Made by a program: the position numbers and the translations under genes
Part shown: piece by piece, positions 1 to 15,000 of the stretch
Position numbering within the stretch: the stretch's first letter is position 1
How the letters are laid out: each line of letters opens with the position of its first letter
Notes under the pieces: model-generated
What the model was told of the DNA's origin: nothing
What the model saw: only the letters and a program-made list of their open reading frames with translations
The model's database searches: none
Origin: Osmia lignaria lignaria
Taxonomy: Eukaryota; Arthropoda; Insecta; Hymenoptera; Megachilidae
Direction: 5' to 3'
DNA: 64,000 nt
Assembly (NCBI RefSeq): GCF_051020975.1
Contig: NC_135041.1
Coordinates: 14,458,256-14,522,255 of the forward strand

Positions 1-78
1 TTTCACGGCTCGTAAACAAATTATAGTCTTACTGGTATTATTTTTATGACGCTGTATAATGTGCAAACTTATGCGAAC

Positions 79-3007
79 CTTTGATGGCTGGAAATTAGGG
101 TCCTCGATATAGACTTTCAGTTTATTAATCATCTCCTCGGTCAAATTTTCTTTATCATAATTTTCCATCGTGTACAAAAAGTGACCTGGATCCGCGAGCA
201 TTTGGCTACCAGGTCCCCAGTAATCTAGCTTTACTGCTCCCTTACCATATGTACCTGTGTCCACCTGAATAGATTTGTGTGTATTTTTATCATCGGATTA
301 CAATTGCATTTATTTCTCTATTCTGTCGTGAATATTTTCATCAAAATAATATTACATTTATTTTTCGTCCAATAATTTTCTTATAAAAACTGGCAATTAT
401 TGATTAAACAAATAATGGAAAGCTTACAATCTCATTCAGTTTTTGTTTTTAATTCTTACCTTGACTGGTTTCACATTATTTATGATGCAAACGGTTTCGA
501 TAACCAGAAGCACACCAACCGGTGGTCTTTTCATTGCTTTTACCTCGGTAATGTCGTTTCTATTGAGGGCCTTTAAGCTTTTCTCGGCGGCAATCAACAT
601 TGGACGTGCTTCACCTATAATTTAACATTTAATTTTAATTTATTTCTAGATTTAATATTCAATATTAGAGGATAATATATTAAAATTTATGAAAAGATAT
701 TAAAACGCACTTAAATCAGCTTCCGCTTCGTCTCTGATCATTTGGTTTTGTATCTTCAGCTTTCCCGCTATAGCTTCTTGTTCTTTCGCCCCTGCCCTCG
801 TCTTTTCTGCTTCGATCTACAACAAGGATAATCGGATTTTTCAACTCGTATATTTGAAATCAGTTCGATTCCTGGATAGAAGGAATCTCGGTAGAAACGT
901 AAGGTCGAATAAAATCTCTTTACTGTCCACTAAATTGATATCGATAAAAGACTTAGTTTAGAAGCAAGTCTATCTTCGAGCCTTATTGTTAGCGCGCAAC
1001 AATATAATAGAATTGTATTGACAAATGAAAATCGCCAATTTAAATTGTTCAAAAGTTAAATATCGGTATCCCTTCGTTAATTCTAATTTGGATACTGACG
1101 GTATCATGCGTAATCCTTTCAATCATCTTGGCTGTCGCCTCGGCCGCTCTCTCCAATTTTGGTTTCATGCTGGCTAATAATTCTTGCATCTTCTTCACCT
1201 CTACCTCCGCACTCGCCAGTTTATCTAAACCTAGAGTATAATTAGAATACGATTAGAATATAATTCTACATGTATGTGGATGCCGGAGGATGCCGAAATA
1301 TACAGGAAAAGAAATTAGATTAATTTTTAACATTCAACCACTAATCTAAATGATAGGGATTAACTTTTTCCTCTGGCGCTCGGAATTTCGAACGAGATTA
1401 TACTTTCCAAGTGATAAAAGAAGAAACATTTGAACGTTGAAAAGAAGAGCGGAAGTTACAGGAGTAGAAAAAAGATTACGAGAAAATTGTATGGAAATTT
1501 ATGTAAATCCTACGAAGCTGGGCTCAACTTACATCCCTTTCTTCTTTCCATCATTAAAAATCAAAGGATTATCAAGGTAATAAAGAAATTAACTTTTGCA
1601 GAAAGACGATGAAATAACGATTGAGTCGCGGATGTATGTATGTACATCCATTTTACTTCGACGATAGAACAAGTTGTTTCAAACTTGTATTTTTAATAAA
1701 AATAGTTTAAAGAAGATGTTTTAAATTCGAACAAGTAACAGGTAGAAGAAGAATCTTTTACAATTCGAAGACTCCTAAAAGTTCTTATTGATATTTAAAA
1801 TACTTTACTTCCATAAAGTCAAAATGAGTAAAAGTTAATTTTAAAGTAACTTCACCTCTTTTAATCAAACACCAGTGTGCTTTCAAGAATTTTAATTAAA
1901 ACCGTTTCAATTCTTAAAAAGAAAACTATGTACAATGGTTCAGTTCTCTTTCATTCTTTGGTATTCAACCGAAAATCATACACGATATTATTCGCAAGAT
2001 TTTAATGAGAGCGTATAATTCATTATACGAAGTTTTGATAACACAGTATATCATTTTTGGTAATCAAAGGTATAAATATTCTCCGTTGGCTGTTCATTAA
2101 TTGCATTATGCGCAATGCTCGTACATTTTTAAACCATCGAACAAATTTGGCGGATGCCTCTGTTGCCGGTTTCGGAGCAATATTTATGGCTCTAGCGTGT
2201 AAGAAAATCGATAGTCAGTGGTTGGCCACGTATCACGACCTCCTGTCAGACGGGGGTTTGCTTAATTTATCGTCTCCAAAATTAGCAAATTGGGTCCTTT
2301 AACCTTTGACCCGCGGTACCTCGCTCTGATCGTCACGTTTTCGCCGCGACAAGTTGTCGCCGCGACCTTGCGTCTTTCTCCACGTAGGAGAATAAAAAAA
2401 AAAGACGTTTCATAAAATCTCCTTTCTAGAACAAGAGTGAAACTTTGAAATATTACTGCGATTAACCCTCGAGTTTTGAACTTTGCTGTCTAGGGGTCAT
2501 TTCTGAATTAAACACCGAATTAAGTATGAAAAGAGAGACTGATCGACACTGTAACATTCTGCATCGCGGATGAAATGTTGGGATATTTTTAGAAAGGAAT
2601 ATCTGACAAATCTGCGATACATATGTACATCGAAGAGAAGAAATTGAAATATAAGAAATTAAATTCAGCTTTTCAATTGACGACTGACCTGCGGATAGAC
2701 GATGCTCTGCTGACTTTAACTCGGTTTTCTTTTTCCCCAGAAGATTGCCGTAATTAGAAAGTAGCTCCAGGTATGACGTAGGGGTAACATAGTTGTGACG
2801 ATTCAATTCCTGTTTATTTTACACTTTTGCTAGATAATCGATCATGAATTAAGGAGTCTGCTTTTAATATAGTTTTACTTTTAAATATAGATCACTGGCT
2901 TCGATCACACTGGACTGCATGTATTCACACAATTTCACGATGGACCTTAGGATGTCTGCGTTGATCGATTCGTCTTTGATGTCGGCAAGAAACCGCATCG
3001 CTACACT
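79..3007 (-). CDS. DNAH1: DNAH1 exons 39-44: stalk coiled coil and start of microtubule-binding region
   Basis: Exons are 2,879-3,007, 2,689-2,809, 1,100-1,230, 711-816, 460-614 and 79-264. Exon 40 begins ELNRHNYVTPTSYLELL, then KKKTELKSAEHRL enters the first stalk helix. Exons 41-43 are rich in Lys, Glu and Ala with heptad-like spacing, followed by LNRNDITEVKAMKRPPVG at the stalk tip. Exon 44 has DYWGPGSQMLADPGHFLYTM and ends FQPSK at a gtt donor. The microtubule-binding domain and the returning stalk helix should lie left of the window. Intron 40 (1,231-2,688) holds a GC-rich patch described in the findings. Confidence 0.92.
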
Positions 3008-6000
3008 CTGTAAAAGGAAAAATTAAACTACTTGTTCAAGAGTATCGTTTTTGTTGATGCAGAAAATCCTATGGAAACCTCTGTACAATGAATATTGCGA
3101 GGCACATCGTATCATTGTTTTAGTTTGCAATAGAATTTCGTGCACGTCGTGTACTGTTTCTTTGTTAACATTATCTGGAAACAAATCCTGTTACAGTGAC
3201 TGATACAATAATACTACAAACCTGCAGAGCAGCTGCTGGCCATGGACAAAACCAATCGATTGTACAACAATTCACCAGTGCTGGGAATTGTCTGATACGA
3301 GCTCGAAATACTTCCCCAATCGGGCTGTGGATTTACAAAGACCACATTAAAATAAATCGAGCAATTATTACGCAATTATTTAGGTGTAATTATTAACAAT
3401 TAATTATCTTTAAATATATTTTCAACTTGTTATATCAAAATCTTCAAATTTTATTTGAAAATGAAAAAAAAAAAAGAAACGCAACTACCTAGTTTGAAAT
3501 TTAACGCAATTAATATCGATGTATTTGATCAAATCATTAATTTTTGGGATTGCCTGTTGGACAATATATTACACAGATGATGTTGGCATGATAGGTGCAT
3601 CGTTAGTCGTGATTGTTCGTTGTAAAGCTTTCATTACGTACGAATCAACGGATACGATTCAAGGATAGAAACGAAAATACCTCATCGTAATGACAACATG
3701 CAGGTTGTTGCGAACCGTCTTCACATAGGCAGAGAAAAGATTGCTTCTATTGATCTGTAGACCAGCTTCCTGTACCTGGCCACGCATCGAGTGGTATATC
3801 CTTTCCATCTCGTCCATTTGATATATGTTTGGCACATCACCGTTATTCAGAACGCTGTTTAAATCCTCCAGCATAGAGTCATCTTTGATCTGTCATTAGA
3901 GATATAAAAATAACGTCACGTAAAGCTGCGATTGTAAAAGATTCATTTCTGAGCAGGTAACCGCATACTGGTCGAAGTTGTAATATTTAAAATGTAGTTT
4001 GTCAATTTTCATCTCGAAAACGTACAAGTACTGAATAAATGGGAAATGAATTTCCGGACACCCACCGGCAAAGATTAATTATAACATTTTTAACCGAGTT
4101 TAACTTTATTAGGTAAATCTGATTTAATTTTGTTTTTAATCCCGTCGTTTAAAAGATGAAGGAATCCATCCATTACACAATTTCACGCGGCTGTTGTAAG
4201 AAGAGGGTGGAAATAGCGAGGGTGGAAATTTCACCCTTGCGTGGGTGTATTAAACATAAAACATTGTAAGAGGGAAGCAGAAGGTGTAAGATTATCAACA
4301 TTACGTACTTTGTTCCTTTTAATTTTACAAAGAATGTAAAATGTAGTACCTGTGTGTCTGAAAATAAAAACACCATAAGTTGAGCCTGCACCCCAGCCTT
4401 CATCATCGAATGTTTGATGTCATCGCGCCAATCATGGGTGGTATAAGCGCCGCTGAGCTCGATTTGAAAACAATTGTAATCTTGTATGTGCGAGGCTAGA
4501 CGTGTTAAACTCTGTCTCCCTAAAAGATAAAGCTTTAGAAATTAATCTTTACATCTACAGAGATATTTAATGTTGCGTGTACATGAATATTTCTACATCA
4601 CCTGATCCTCCCATTCCTAAAAGAAGAGCATTCCCCCTAGGTTGTCGCAATATTCGATTGATCCTACATATGTGATCAATCGCATCTTGAAAAAGAACTA
4701 ATTTCATAGGGGATGTTGTTGTAGCATTGTAATCCTCCAAAAACTCGTTCAACATATGATCCATCTAAATAAATTGTTATTTTTATAAAAGTTTGAGATT
4801 GAATATTTTTTTCAAACGGAGAAAACTTTTTACCTTTTTCATATCGGTTATTTGCTCGTATTCTTTGTTTGCCGCACAAAAATCACTGTAAAATAACATT
4901 GTTTCACCAACGACCATTTGAGGATCGATTTCGAATTTCTTTCTCATCGTTTCTCTTAAAAGATCATCGAACCAGGTTCGATCAGTATCGTTGATCAACC
5001 GATCGCTGAAGACTCTTACATTTTCGTGATACCAAAGTCGTAACAGGTTCTCACGCATCTGAGAACGAAAATCCCACGATCTTCGTTATTACTCGTTTCA
5101 TTAAATATTTATTTGTACGAACCTCGATTTTTTGCGGATTCATCATCAGCATCCCTTGGAACACCTTGCTGAGATCACGTAAATTGAAAGTGTAATGGGA
5201 CTTGTGCGGAGTTGGTAATAATTCCTTGCAAATCGTGGTGTACAAATTCAACGTCGTTCCAAGAAAAATATCGAGCATGTTTGCGAAAAGCGTTTTAGAT
5301 AACCAGGAATTCAAAATTGTACCAAAGATGTGTCTCTATAAATGAACGTGTTAACACTATAATTCCGAATTTAAAATAAGTATTTTAGGGTACAATTGTT
5401 TTCCAATCTTTTAATCGTATAAGAATAGATATAAACTTTATTATAGATGTACGAGAAACGCGCGTGTGTCAGAGTAACGAGGTAGGTATGCCTTTGGGAA
5501 AAATGTAATCCGGAGTCAGCTGCGAAGTAAAGGATGCATGAAAACTGTCTCCAGAGTTTTGAATTATCAACCAGACTAGATTCAAACTGATTTCCCACTG
5601 TGGAATATATGTCTATTGTTATCTTGTTTGATTCTCTTTTATGCATACCTAAGTTAACTATAATTGAACTTCTGAATAATTAGAATGTCTCTATTTGAAA
5701 CCAGGCGATTACCTAAATAATTTGAAATTAAATTGCAAACGTGTAACGATCGAAAGAAGATTTTTCTCAAACATTATCGTTTTATATTTGATTGACCCTC
5801 GTCGAATGTTCGAGCTTAAATTGAAACCGCCCTCGGATTGACCTTGCCCGATCTGTTTTAAACACATAAGAATGGGAAGGGAAGAGGAGTGAAAAAAGAT
5901 TCCCTGTGGTCAGAGGGTGTACACCGTATAGTTATGGTCGCTCATTATTGGTCAAACAGGTGATTAAGATAAATTATGGATCGAATGAGTACGATTTACG

Positions 6001-9000
6001 AGGGTTAATTGCAGCGGACATCAGGGTGGAGGACAAACAGTGGCTAACTGAGCGACGATAGTTCGTCTTTTTCATGAGATCCAATTATTTCACGTGGGCG
6101 TGGATCGACGATTCGATGGAATAAAACTGGATCAACGTGTAGGAAAATACGCGACCCGTTGGAATTTACCCCAAACATTATCTTTAACACGTTCACTAGC
6201 ACACGTGATATAATTATCTTTGGTAAAATACCCATCATTCGTAAGTGAAATGAATAACCACTGTCATTTTATAATTTAATACCTGATTGCTTTTTTCTTC
6301 CTTTTCTTTTTTATATTTCTTTCAAACTGGCAATATGTTGAAACCCGACACAAACGGGAAAACGAATCGAGTTTCACAGTTTCAATTGTATTTCAAATAT
6401 TAAAGCTGGCGCGGGTTCTATAATAGTTTCGAAACAAAATCGCTTGCAATTATAAATATTAATCAATGAGAATTTAATGGAATGTATATTAATAGCGTTA
6501 AGCACATTTACCCAAATAATTTTCGTTAAAGACGAAAAAGGAAAAATTAAATTAAACAGAATGAATATTTCCGACGATCCGACATATTATAGTTATTAAG
6601 AGTGAAGTTTTGACACGAGTCGAATGAGACGAAGATAAATTATTCCGTCCCTCTGTTTCCAACCTTAATTGTTTCCTGCCTCCTAATTGTAACTAACGAC
6701 TTATAGATACCCCCCGATGTAGTAGTAGCCGGCCGATCAATGAATACGTTTCAAGAATTACCTTGGCGTCGTCTTCCATTTCCGGGAATGCAATGAAATG
6801 AAAATGTCGCAGCAGTCTGGCTGTTACTGGATTTCTTCCGCCACCGGGTGGTCCCATCGCTCCAACGAAATTTACATCTTCAATCCGTCTGAATGATCCG
6901 ATCTCCTTCCGATCGTACCAACCTGAAATATTTATTTGCTATTCTGAAACATCCATCATATTCATCCATCAAGCTTTTTCAATTTAACTAAACGTTATTC
7001 CAATGTTAATTATTATATTAATAAAGATTAAAATTAACCACTATCGATTTATTCGCTACGCGACTCGTTATACGATTCCTCTTCAGGCATAATTAATCCC
7101 TTTATTCTATCTTCCTGTACACAGTTACCGAACAATGGGTCAAATATGCCCTACTTACCAGGTTAATGAATAATTAATTAACGATCGTTAGTCGAATAAA
7201 TCTGATAATGAGCCACCTTCAAAATCCATAAACTGACGAATCAGTTCAATAGGCGGCTGAGCACCATATGTGTCAAGAGCAGGCATGTTCAAATCGTCGA
7301 TGAAAAAGACTTGCTTCCTCAACAATGGCGGTCCGTACACGTCTTTGCGTCTTTTCGTTAGCTTCTCGTCGATCAAGTCCTTTTATTTTTATTATGTATC
7401 AGTTAGAAAGAAAGCATTAAAGCACGGTAAAAATATTTTCAATTTAGTGATATAGGTACTTGAGTTTGGTTGGCAGTGGTCCTAGCTGAGAAAGTAATGA
7501 AATCACAAATAAATTTCTTCGGCATATTTCTGGACAATTTGGTGCTTATAGCGAGGGTCTTCCCACTTCCGGTTGGACCGATGCATAGTGCGTTTGAGTT
7601 ATTGATCAATAAATAACCGACCAATGTTGCGCTTCTGACACTGTCCATTGTTGGTACTTCGATATCTATAATAATTGACCAATGTTTAAAAAAGAAGATT
7701 CGACAATTTCAATTCATTTTGCAAACATATTGGTAGAAATGGAATGTTTGCGAATAGAGAGACTCTCGTTCATATTTGATCGATCACATCTGATATCATA
7801 TATCTGATATGTAAATTTAAGCCTCCACAGATTTTGGTATTCCAAATTTACCAGCAAATTTCATTTCCGGTGTAATCGTGATCGACGGGATGTCGTCCAA
7901 CCATTTGTACCATTTCGGTGCTACTGGCTCGTGGCTTTCGATCGGATCAGTGAAACCACCGTCGTGCAATCTGCATTAAAGCGAACACAATTTTTATATT
8001 TCCATCAAAGAAAAGAAGTTGAATAAAATCGATCACCTGTAATCAAACACCAAACCATCTTTAGGAAACGGTAAGGAGTGTTGTTTGTCTTTTTGCACCT
8101 GTCTGATCCATTCGCTAAATATACAACGGCTATTGTAATCACTGCTCGCTCCGAGACTCCATACTGCAGCGAAAGCAGCCCAAGGTGACAGCAAAGTAGC
8201 TGAAAAGAATTAACGATTGACAATTGTTAATAATGATGTTATTAATGATAGTCTTTATCGTCTGTTTTAGATAAGGAATCAACCCCTTTCTCGAGTAGGT
8301 CATGAATTATGGAACACTGCTACACGTTCCCTTTTCATTTTATGCAAATAACGAGACCGCTTCGTTTTATTGCGACGAACGGAACGCGAACCTTTGCCTT
8401 TTATTACGTACATAAAAGTATTGTAAAATATAACGACACGTTTGATTGAAATTCTTACGGATTAATTGTTGAAAGGGTGCAGCAGGTGGAGGTCTTCCAT
8501 CTCGACCAGCCATGGGTCCAATACGGAAGTTCATTAGATTTATGTAAGATTGTACCATTCCGGAATCGACGGTGCTTACTATTTCGTGTAAACTGCTGCG
8601 TAAAACTTGCAAACCAGGCAATAAATAATGTCCTGTTAACTCGGCTATACCATCAACGTGATCGGTCATATTCTAAAATTGTAAATCAAGGATCTTTTTT
8701 TTTTTTTTTTACTAATATTAATAACATTTGAAATTTATTTAAGCAGTTACCTTGGGTAAAGATTTTAGCCAACAATTGACAAGGGGTTCGAGACCAAGCC
8801 CTTCCGGTTCTAAGTACACCATGCCGCACCTCGGGCAAAAAAATTTCTACATAATTTTTAATAATGTTAGAATTTAAATTATTTGATAATTTTTCAGTCT
8901 TCGGTCGGTAAGTGAATGCATCTGAAATCTACCACGATTTATATCTCTTTTTTACGGTATAAAAAATTCATTCCGTATCATCGTAGTCATTTATTATGTT

Positions 9001-12000
9001 TGACGTGTTTCTTGGGTCGTATTCTTTTGCTATATTACTGTTTCCTTTTACTTTTTTATTTATAGCGTGTACATACTGTGATTAATGTTCTGACGCGAAT
9101 CGATTATACGATGTTCGAATTTCGTAGCAATTCGAATAACAGCCTTCCTGTCGTTCCAGTCATGCCAAGGGATTCTAAGGCTTCATTAAAATGTGATACC
9201 GAATAATTATATTTCGGTAATAGAAAAGATAATTTACCTGGAAACAGTAGCTGGCGAAGCCACTCTTAAATCAGCCACTTCGAACATCATCGTCATTGTG
9301 GGCAGGATTTTCATTATTTCACCGGATGACAGACATAATTTTTTATTATCGTCTAATACCGTATTCATATTCTCGATCCATAAAGCATCGACCGGTCCAT
9401 CGAATATATACCAACGTTTATTATCATCGTCTGTTGCTATTCCAGCACGGAGCAATGTTGAGAATATACCATCGGTCCTAAGAAAAGAAACGTTCAAGCT
9501 GTTCACAAGATCCATTTAAATCATTAATCACCAGAGAGAAATTATTTATTTAGAAACAATATCATTTAGAATCATTACCGTGAGAAAATTTATCCTGATT
9601 TAAAAACTTTTTTCTTCTGCTAATCTTGGTGAAATGAAATTAGAAAGGAAATGGTCTTTTCAAGGAAATTAATTCCGTCAATTTCTTTAAATGTAATCAA
9701 GTTTTGGCTCCTGATTGGACCACTTTTGAAGCAGAGTTTTATACAGTAATTAAAATAAAAGATAATTAAAATTTCTCGTTTCACAATTAACCCGCTGATG
9801 CGGGTCAATTTCGTTTTATTGTAATTCAGTGCAAAGTTGTTACCAAAATAAAAATAGCCATAGTATTTTTGAGAAACATAAGAATTTTATGAAGGTATTT
9901 CGTTAAGAATACAACTAGACAACGGGACCGGAAACAGCTGAGAAAACAACAATACGAGATGAGATTGCGAGTTTTGAAAAACTCGCGGATATTATATCGA
10001 AGATTTTCAAAGTAAAGTAAATTTTCGTGTTTTCACTTACCATTCGCGTGTGTTCAGATCGTATTCACCGTACAGTTGACCCATCGTAATCGATTTTGGA
10101 TTTAAAACGTGTGTGAGCACCCGTGTAAATGGTTTACCACTGGGTTGTGGCTGACCCTTTAATTTAGTGCATGCCTGTTGCAGTACTTCGTAACACTGTG
10201 TGGAAAAAGATTCTTTGAAATCAATTGGTTGGAAATAAAAAAAAAAAAATGCTCCCAAAGATGCACCCTCCTTTGGTCCTCCTGAGTAATGGAAAGATTT
10301 TCTTGAAATGAAATTAAAATATTTTACTATGTGATAATTCGACAAATTCGATAATTGATTGGATTAAAATTTCTGAAACATGTTTCTAAAATGCAAACAG
10401 CGTTTGTTAACAATGGCTGATCGCACGGGGACATGATCCATTGATAATTATCAACGCTGGCACATTCGATCAAAATTCATTTTTTTTTCTTTTTTCAATT
10501 CGTTCACTTTGAAAATAATATTTACATTTTTTTTAATCCGTTGCATGCAACGCAAGTGTTTGTTTTTAATATCAACATATCGAGTTGGTTTCCCGTGTAT
10601 TTGAACTACCGCGCGACAACGGTATACAAGGGAAGAAAACGAATTCAAATTTCCTTGCTGAAATTGTTTTTATATTTATTCCGGCGCTTTATATTCATGG
10701 ACAGTATCGTCTCGAGACTTGCGAGTCACTCGTTTCTTTTAGCTGATGAAAAAATGCTAACTCATAGAAATATGAAAGTTCTGTTTGATGAAACGTTTCA
10801 ATTTGTAGGATTAAATGATAATTTTTATTCGAGTAAAATATCTGCTATAAAGTACACGGTAAGTACCGAGTAAGAACATCTTTTTTTTTTTTTTTTCTAT
10901 AGTAGGTATGTTATGAAGAATAACTGATACAATTTTATCAGATGAACAATCAAATGTTCCCTTTATTAATTTTAATTTGAATAAATTACTCTGAAACGAC
11001 ACATGCTATCATTTTCCACGAACTTGATAAGGGGTAATAGAAATGGTATTCAAGCAAGGTCTTTAAAAAAGGTCTCTTAATTTACTGTGCAGAATGCATC
11101 CTGATTGAGAATTGTGAAATTTCTACTTTTCCGTGCTGATTGTACGGTTCCCAAATCAATTTGAAATTACAGTTCAAAATGACCATAACTCAGGACATCA
11201 TCAGGACGTGTAATTATGTTGTTAATTTGTTGAAATAAAAAGGCAACATTGACAAGGGTTGTTAGTACTGTTTCCAATGCTACTACGGGGTTGAATTCAT
11301 TTTGAAAGAGGAATGGTAGGAAATGAATGAAAGTGGACATCGGCGCCGAGGGAGCTTCGAAAGCGCATGCGAAGGGAAGTCGAGGAGCGGCAAATGCGTC
11401 GAAACGGTGGATCGCGTTTCCAGTTTATCCGACGTCGTTTCTCGCCGCGCGACGCTCCGATTTTGCTCTCGACGGTTGTTCAATCACGATTTTCCCCAAA
11501 TTTTCTTATCGTTTTGTTCGTGAATAAAAAAACAAAATTCGTTCACTCCTCGGCTAGATTTCGACGATCGTTCCAAATGGAAATTTTCATCGCCTATTGG
11601 GAATAGAAAAAAGAAAGTTGTTCCCGATGAAAAAGGGGAAAATTTCCCGTACAAATATCGAGAAGTAATTTAAAAAGGAAAAATGAAAATAACAGAATAA
11701 TTGAATAACTTCTATTTGTGAAAACACAAAAAAAAAACAATTTTCTCCATGCTATTTAAAATACTAAAAAAAATAAAAACAGGAATAAACAACAAATTTT
11801 CGTCAAGTTTATTTCATGCGTGGGTTTTCAAATAGAAACTGTCGCCATTTTGGATACTAAATTTTCCTAATTGGCAATAAAAATATTCTTTGCATGGATG
11901 ATTAACAAACAATCCAAATACAAACATTCGTTGCTCGAAAAATTGATTCCCATTAATTGGCAATAAAAACAATTTGTTCCTTGCGTAGGTGTATCAAGCG

Positions 12001-15000
12001 ATTTACTTTATCGCAGTGAAAAGAAAAAAAATTGATGTAAGGATACCAGTTTGTAATAGTGGTGAAGATCAAGGAAGATCAAGAAATCAACAGAGTCATT
12101 GAACTTGTGACGTTCCTGAGGATTACGTATCGTGTTCTCGACCTTGTTTCCGGTTCCGTGAGATGTAAATTTGCAGAATGAACACAGTGGATGGTGAAGG
12201 TCGTGGACGAGAATGAATATTCGTGATTGTTGATTCGAAACACGCGGTGTTGTATCTCGATCATCAGTGTTCGACTTTCGTCCGATAATTGCCAACAATA
12301 TGGAATTATATAGAGTTGGGGCTAAAAGTGGTTGCAGAGGATCGGATACTTTGGATCCTCGATGTATGTGCGACTAAAATAAAAAGCAAAGAAAAAAAAA
12401 GAAAATTCAGTTTTTAATCATCGAACAGTTTTGGAAGGGATGCAAATTCTCTTCATTCATATTTGCCGAAATTTCAGAAACCTTGGGTATATTAAAAAAA
12501 TTCATTCGTCTATTTTTCTCAAGTATCGTGGTGTAAAAAAATTAAGGAACAATCGTACAGAATACGAGAAAAATTCTTGTTAATCGCGAAACTTTTGCAA
12601 AGGACAAATTAATATTCGCGCACGTTCCAGGAATGAATCGTCCGTGTTCCACGACCGCCACAATAAAAGTTTCTGATTATTTAATCTAGCTAGCTGCGCG
12701 AACGCAAAACGATAAAGTTGAAACTATCGTGTTCGCAGAAGGAAAATCCAGCAAATTTAAAAAAAATAAATCCTATCTCTCTTTAAAAAGTGAGCCTACG
12801 CAAAGAAAAAGAAAAAGAAAAAGGAAAGGAAGAAGAATCTCCTGTAACCGCAGCATTTTCCGGTCGAAAAAGCTCGCGATACATCTTTTTCGAGTACGAG
12901 AAAGGAACAACAGAGTTGATTGAATAGAAATTGAAGAGAATGAGGCCATTAGTTCGGTATAGTTTTGAAATTTGCATGAATAACACGGAGCGTATCGGGT
13001 CGGATCGAAGAGAAATCAAATAAACAAGCTATCGTAGGTTCGTTGGATATCAAGATAGTTTCCAGGCAGGCAACTGATCGATACGAGGTGTGTAATCGAA
13101 CCGGAAACAAAGTCGAAGGTGTTTCGAAGGCCGAGCAAAGAGGAAGTGGTCCAGCAACGAATACCTAACAGCGACTATTTGCGTACCGTTTCGTTTATCT
13201 TCCTCTCGGACGACCACTGCATCGATATTTTCCGATTGTTTGTTGTTTCTCGCACCGTTGGAAGCGGATTCAAGATCCCTTAGATCCCTTCCAGACACGA
13301 GAACAAACCATAATTACTTAGTGAGTTCAGAAAGGAACGTGTGCTGTTTCGAGTGTATTTAAAATATAACAAATTTTCTTGTGTTTAATTATAAATTAAT
13401 GCGAAGACAAGTGTGATAAACAGAAAAGTTAAACATATTTAAACGGGAACTTCAAGGTAAAGGATCATTTTTTTTACCATTACTGTGATTGATACGAAAC
13501 ACGTTTTCAAATTATGAAAATATTCTAAGGATTCGAGGTGTGAAGGATAGTGTGAAATATCGATTGATCTTTTCGAATGAATTTTCCAGGAACTAGAAGC
13601 TTTTGCTTCTCCTTCAGATGCAACCGATAATTAGATTTTACTGTAATCACGTCAGGCACAGGATCGCAAAACAGAGATATTTTTCTGAATAAAACGCCGA
13701 CTATATATCACTTGTTACAAAACAATCATTTTTGAGAGCAGTAAATTGAAAGTTTGAAAGTTACAAATTGGACTCGCTTTAAAGTGCAAACACTAATTAA
13801 CAGAACAAGTTGTTTCTGAGATTTTAGTTAATTGGTAAGCTGATTTCTCATTAAAACCTGGTCTTTGGGTGCGAATTTATGGAAATTTATATTAAAATTC
13901 CTTCGAGCTCAACGAATTTCAACAAACTTTCAAAGTTTTTCTCCGATTTCCCAGTGAAACGAAGAAACGGAAGACAACAATGTTCGTCACCACGTCTACA
14001 TTAAACCCAAACACGAGATGCATCGAAGCGGCCGCAACGATGGAGGCGTCGCGTGCCAGACGTTCCGTCTCACCGACGATGTGGGTGAACCTGACCCACT
14101 ACGCTTACAGGAACCGGAGTTTCGAAGCTGGAATAGACTTCGAGGAGAAGCCGATAGACGCTTGCCACCCTCTCTATTTCCTGCTCGACTTTTTCCACCA
14201 GTACTATATTCCTTCCATCATCCTGTTGGGACTGGTGGGTAACCTGCTCTCATGCGTGGTGTTTTTGAACACCCACTTGAGAATACGAAGCTCCAGCTAC
14301 TATTTGGCCGCCCTAGCCACTGCAGACTTTGGCTTCCTCGTCACTTTGTTGCTAGTTTGGTTGAACAACACTCTGGGATGGAAGGTGTTCAACAAGGATG
14401 GCTGGTGCGAGACCTTGGTCTACGTTAGCGCTGTTTGTAGCTCTTTGAGCGTTTGGCTGATCGTTGCCTTCACCGTCGAACGATTTATAGCCGTTCAATA
14501 TCCTCTTCACCGGCCGCATATATGCACCATAGCCAGGGCTAAAACTATTGTCCTTGTGCTAGTCATCTTGGCTCTGACCAGCCATTCTTACTCGTTCGTC
14601 ACGGCTGGTGTTGTGTCGAGCAGAGACGGAGAAGAGTATTGCGACTTGAAGGTCGAGTACTTGGAGACGATGAAGATCATCAGCATCATAGACAGCATCG
14701 CGAGTTTGATCGTCCCCTTGGTATTGATCATCGTGATGAACACTATGATTATGAGGAACTTGTTGAGGTTCAGCAGACGCTTCAAACAGACTTCGGCCAG
14801 CTCCACCGACAGCCCCAGCAGGGAACGATCCGATATCAATTTGAATCAAATTCCGGTGAGTTTCTTTTTTTTTTTTACTGGTCATTAATCTTCAATGTTC
14901 ATGAATCAGAATAATTGTTAGCACGTTAAGCGCGGAGCCGATTTTGTTCACCATTTGACGATATAAACAGGCGCGCAATGGTGCAGCCAATGCAAAGGTA

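Noticed and set aside
14559..14885. Minus-strand open stretches over GPCR exon 1
   Set aside because: Antisense shadows of a well-supported receptor exon.
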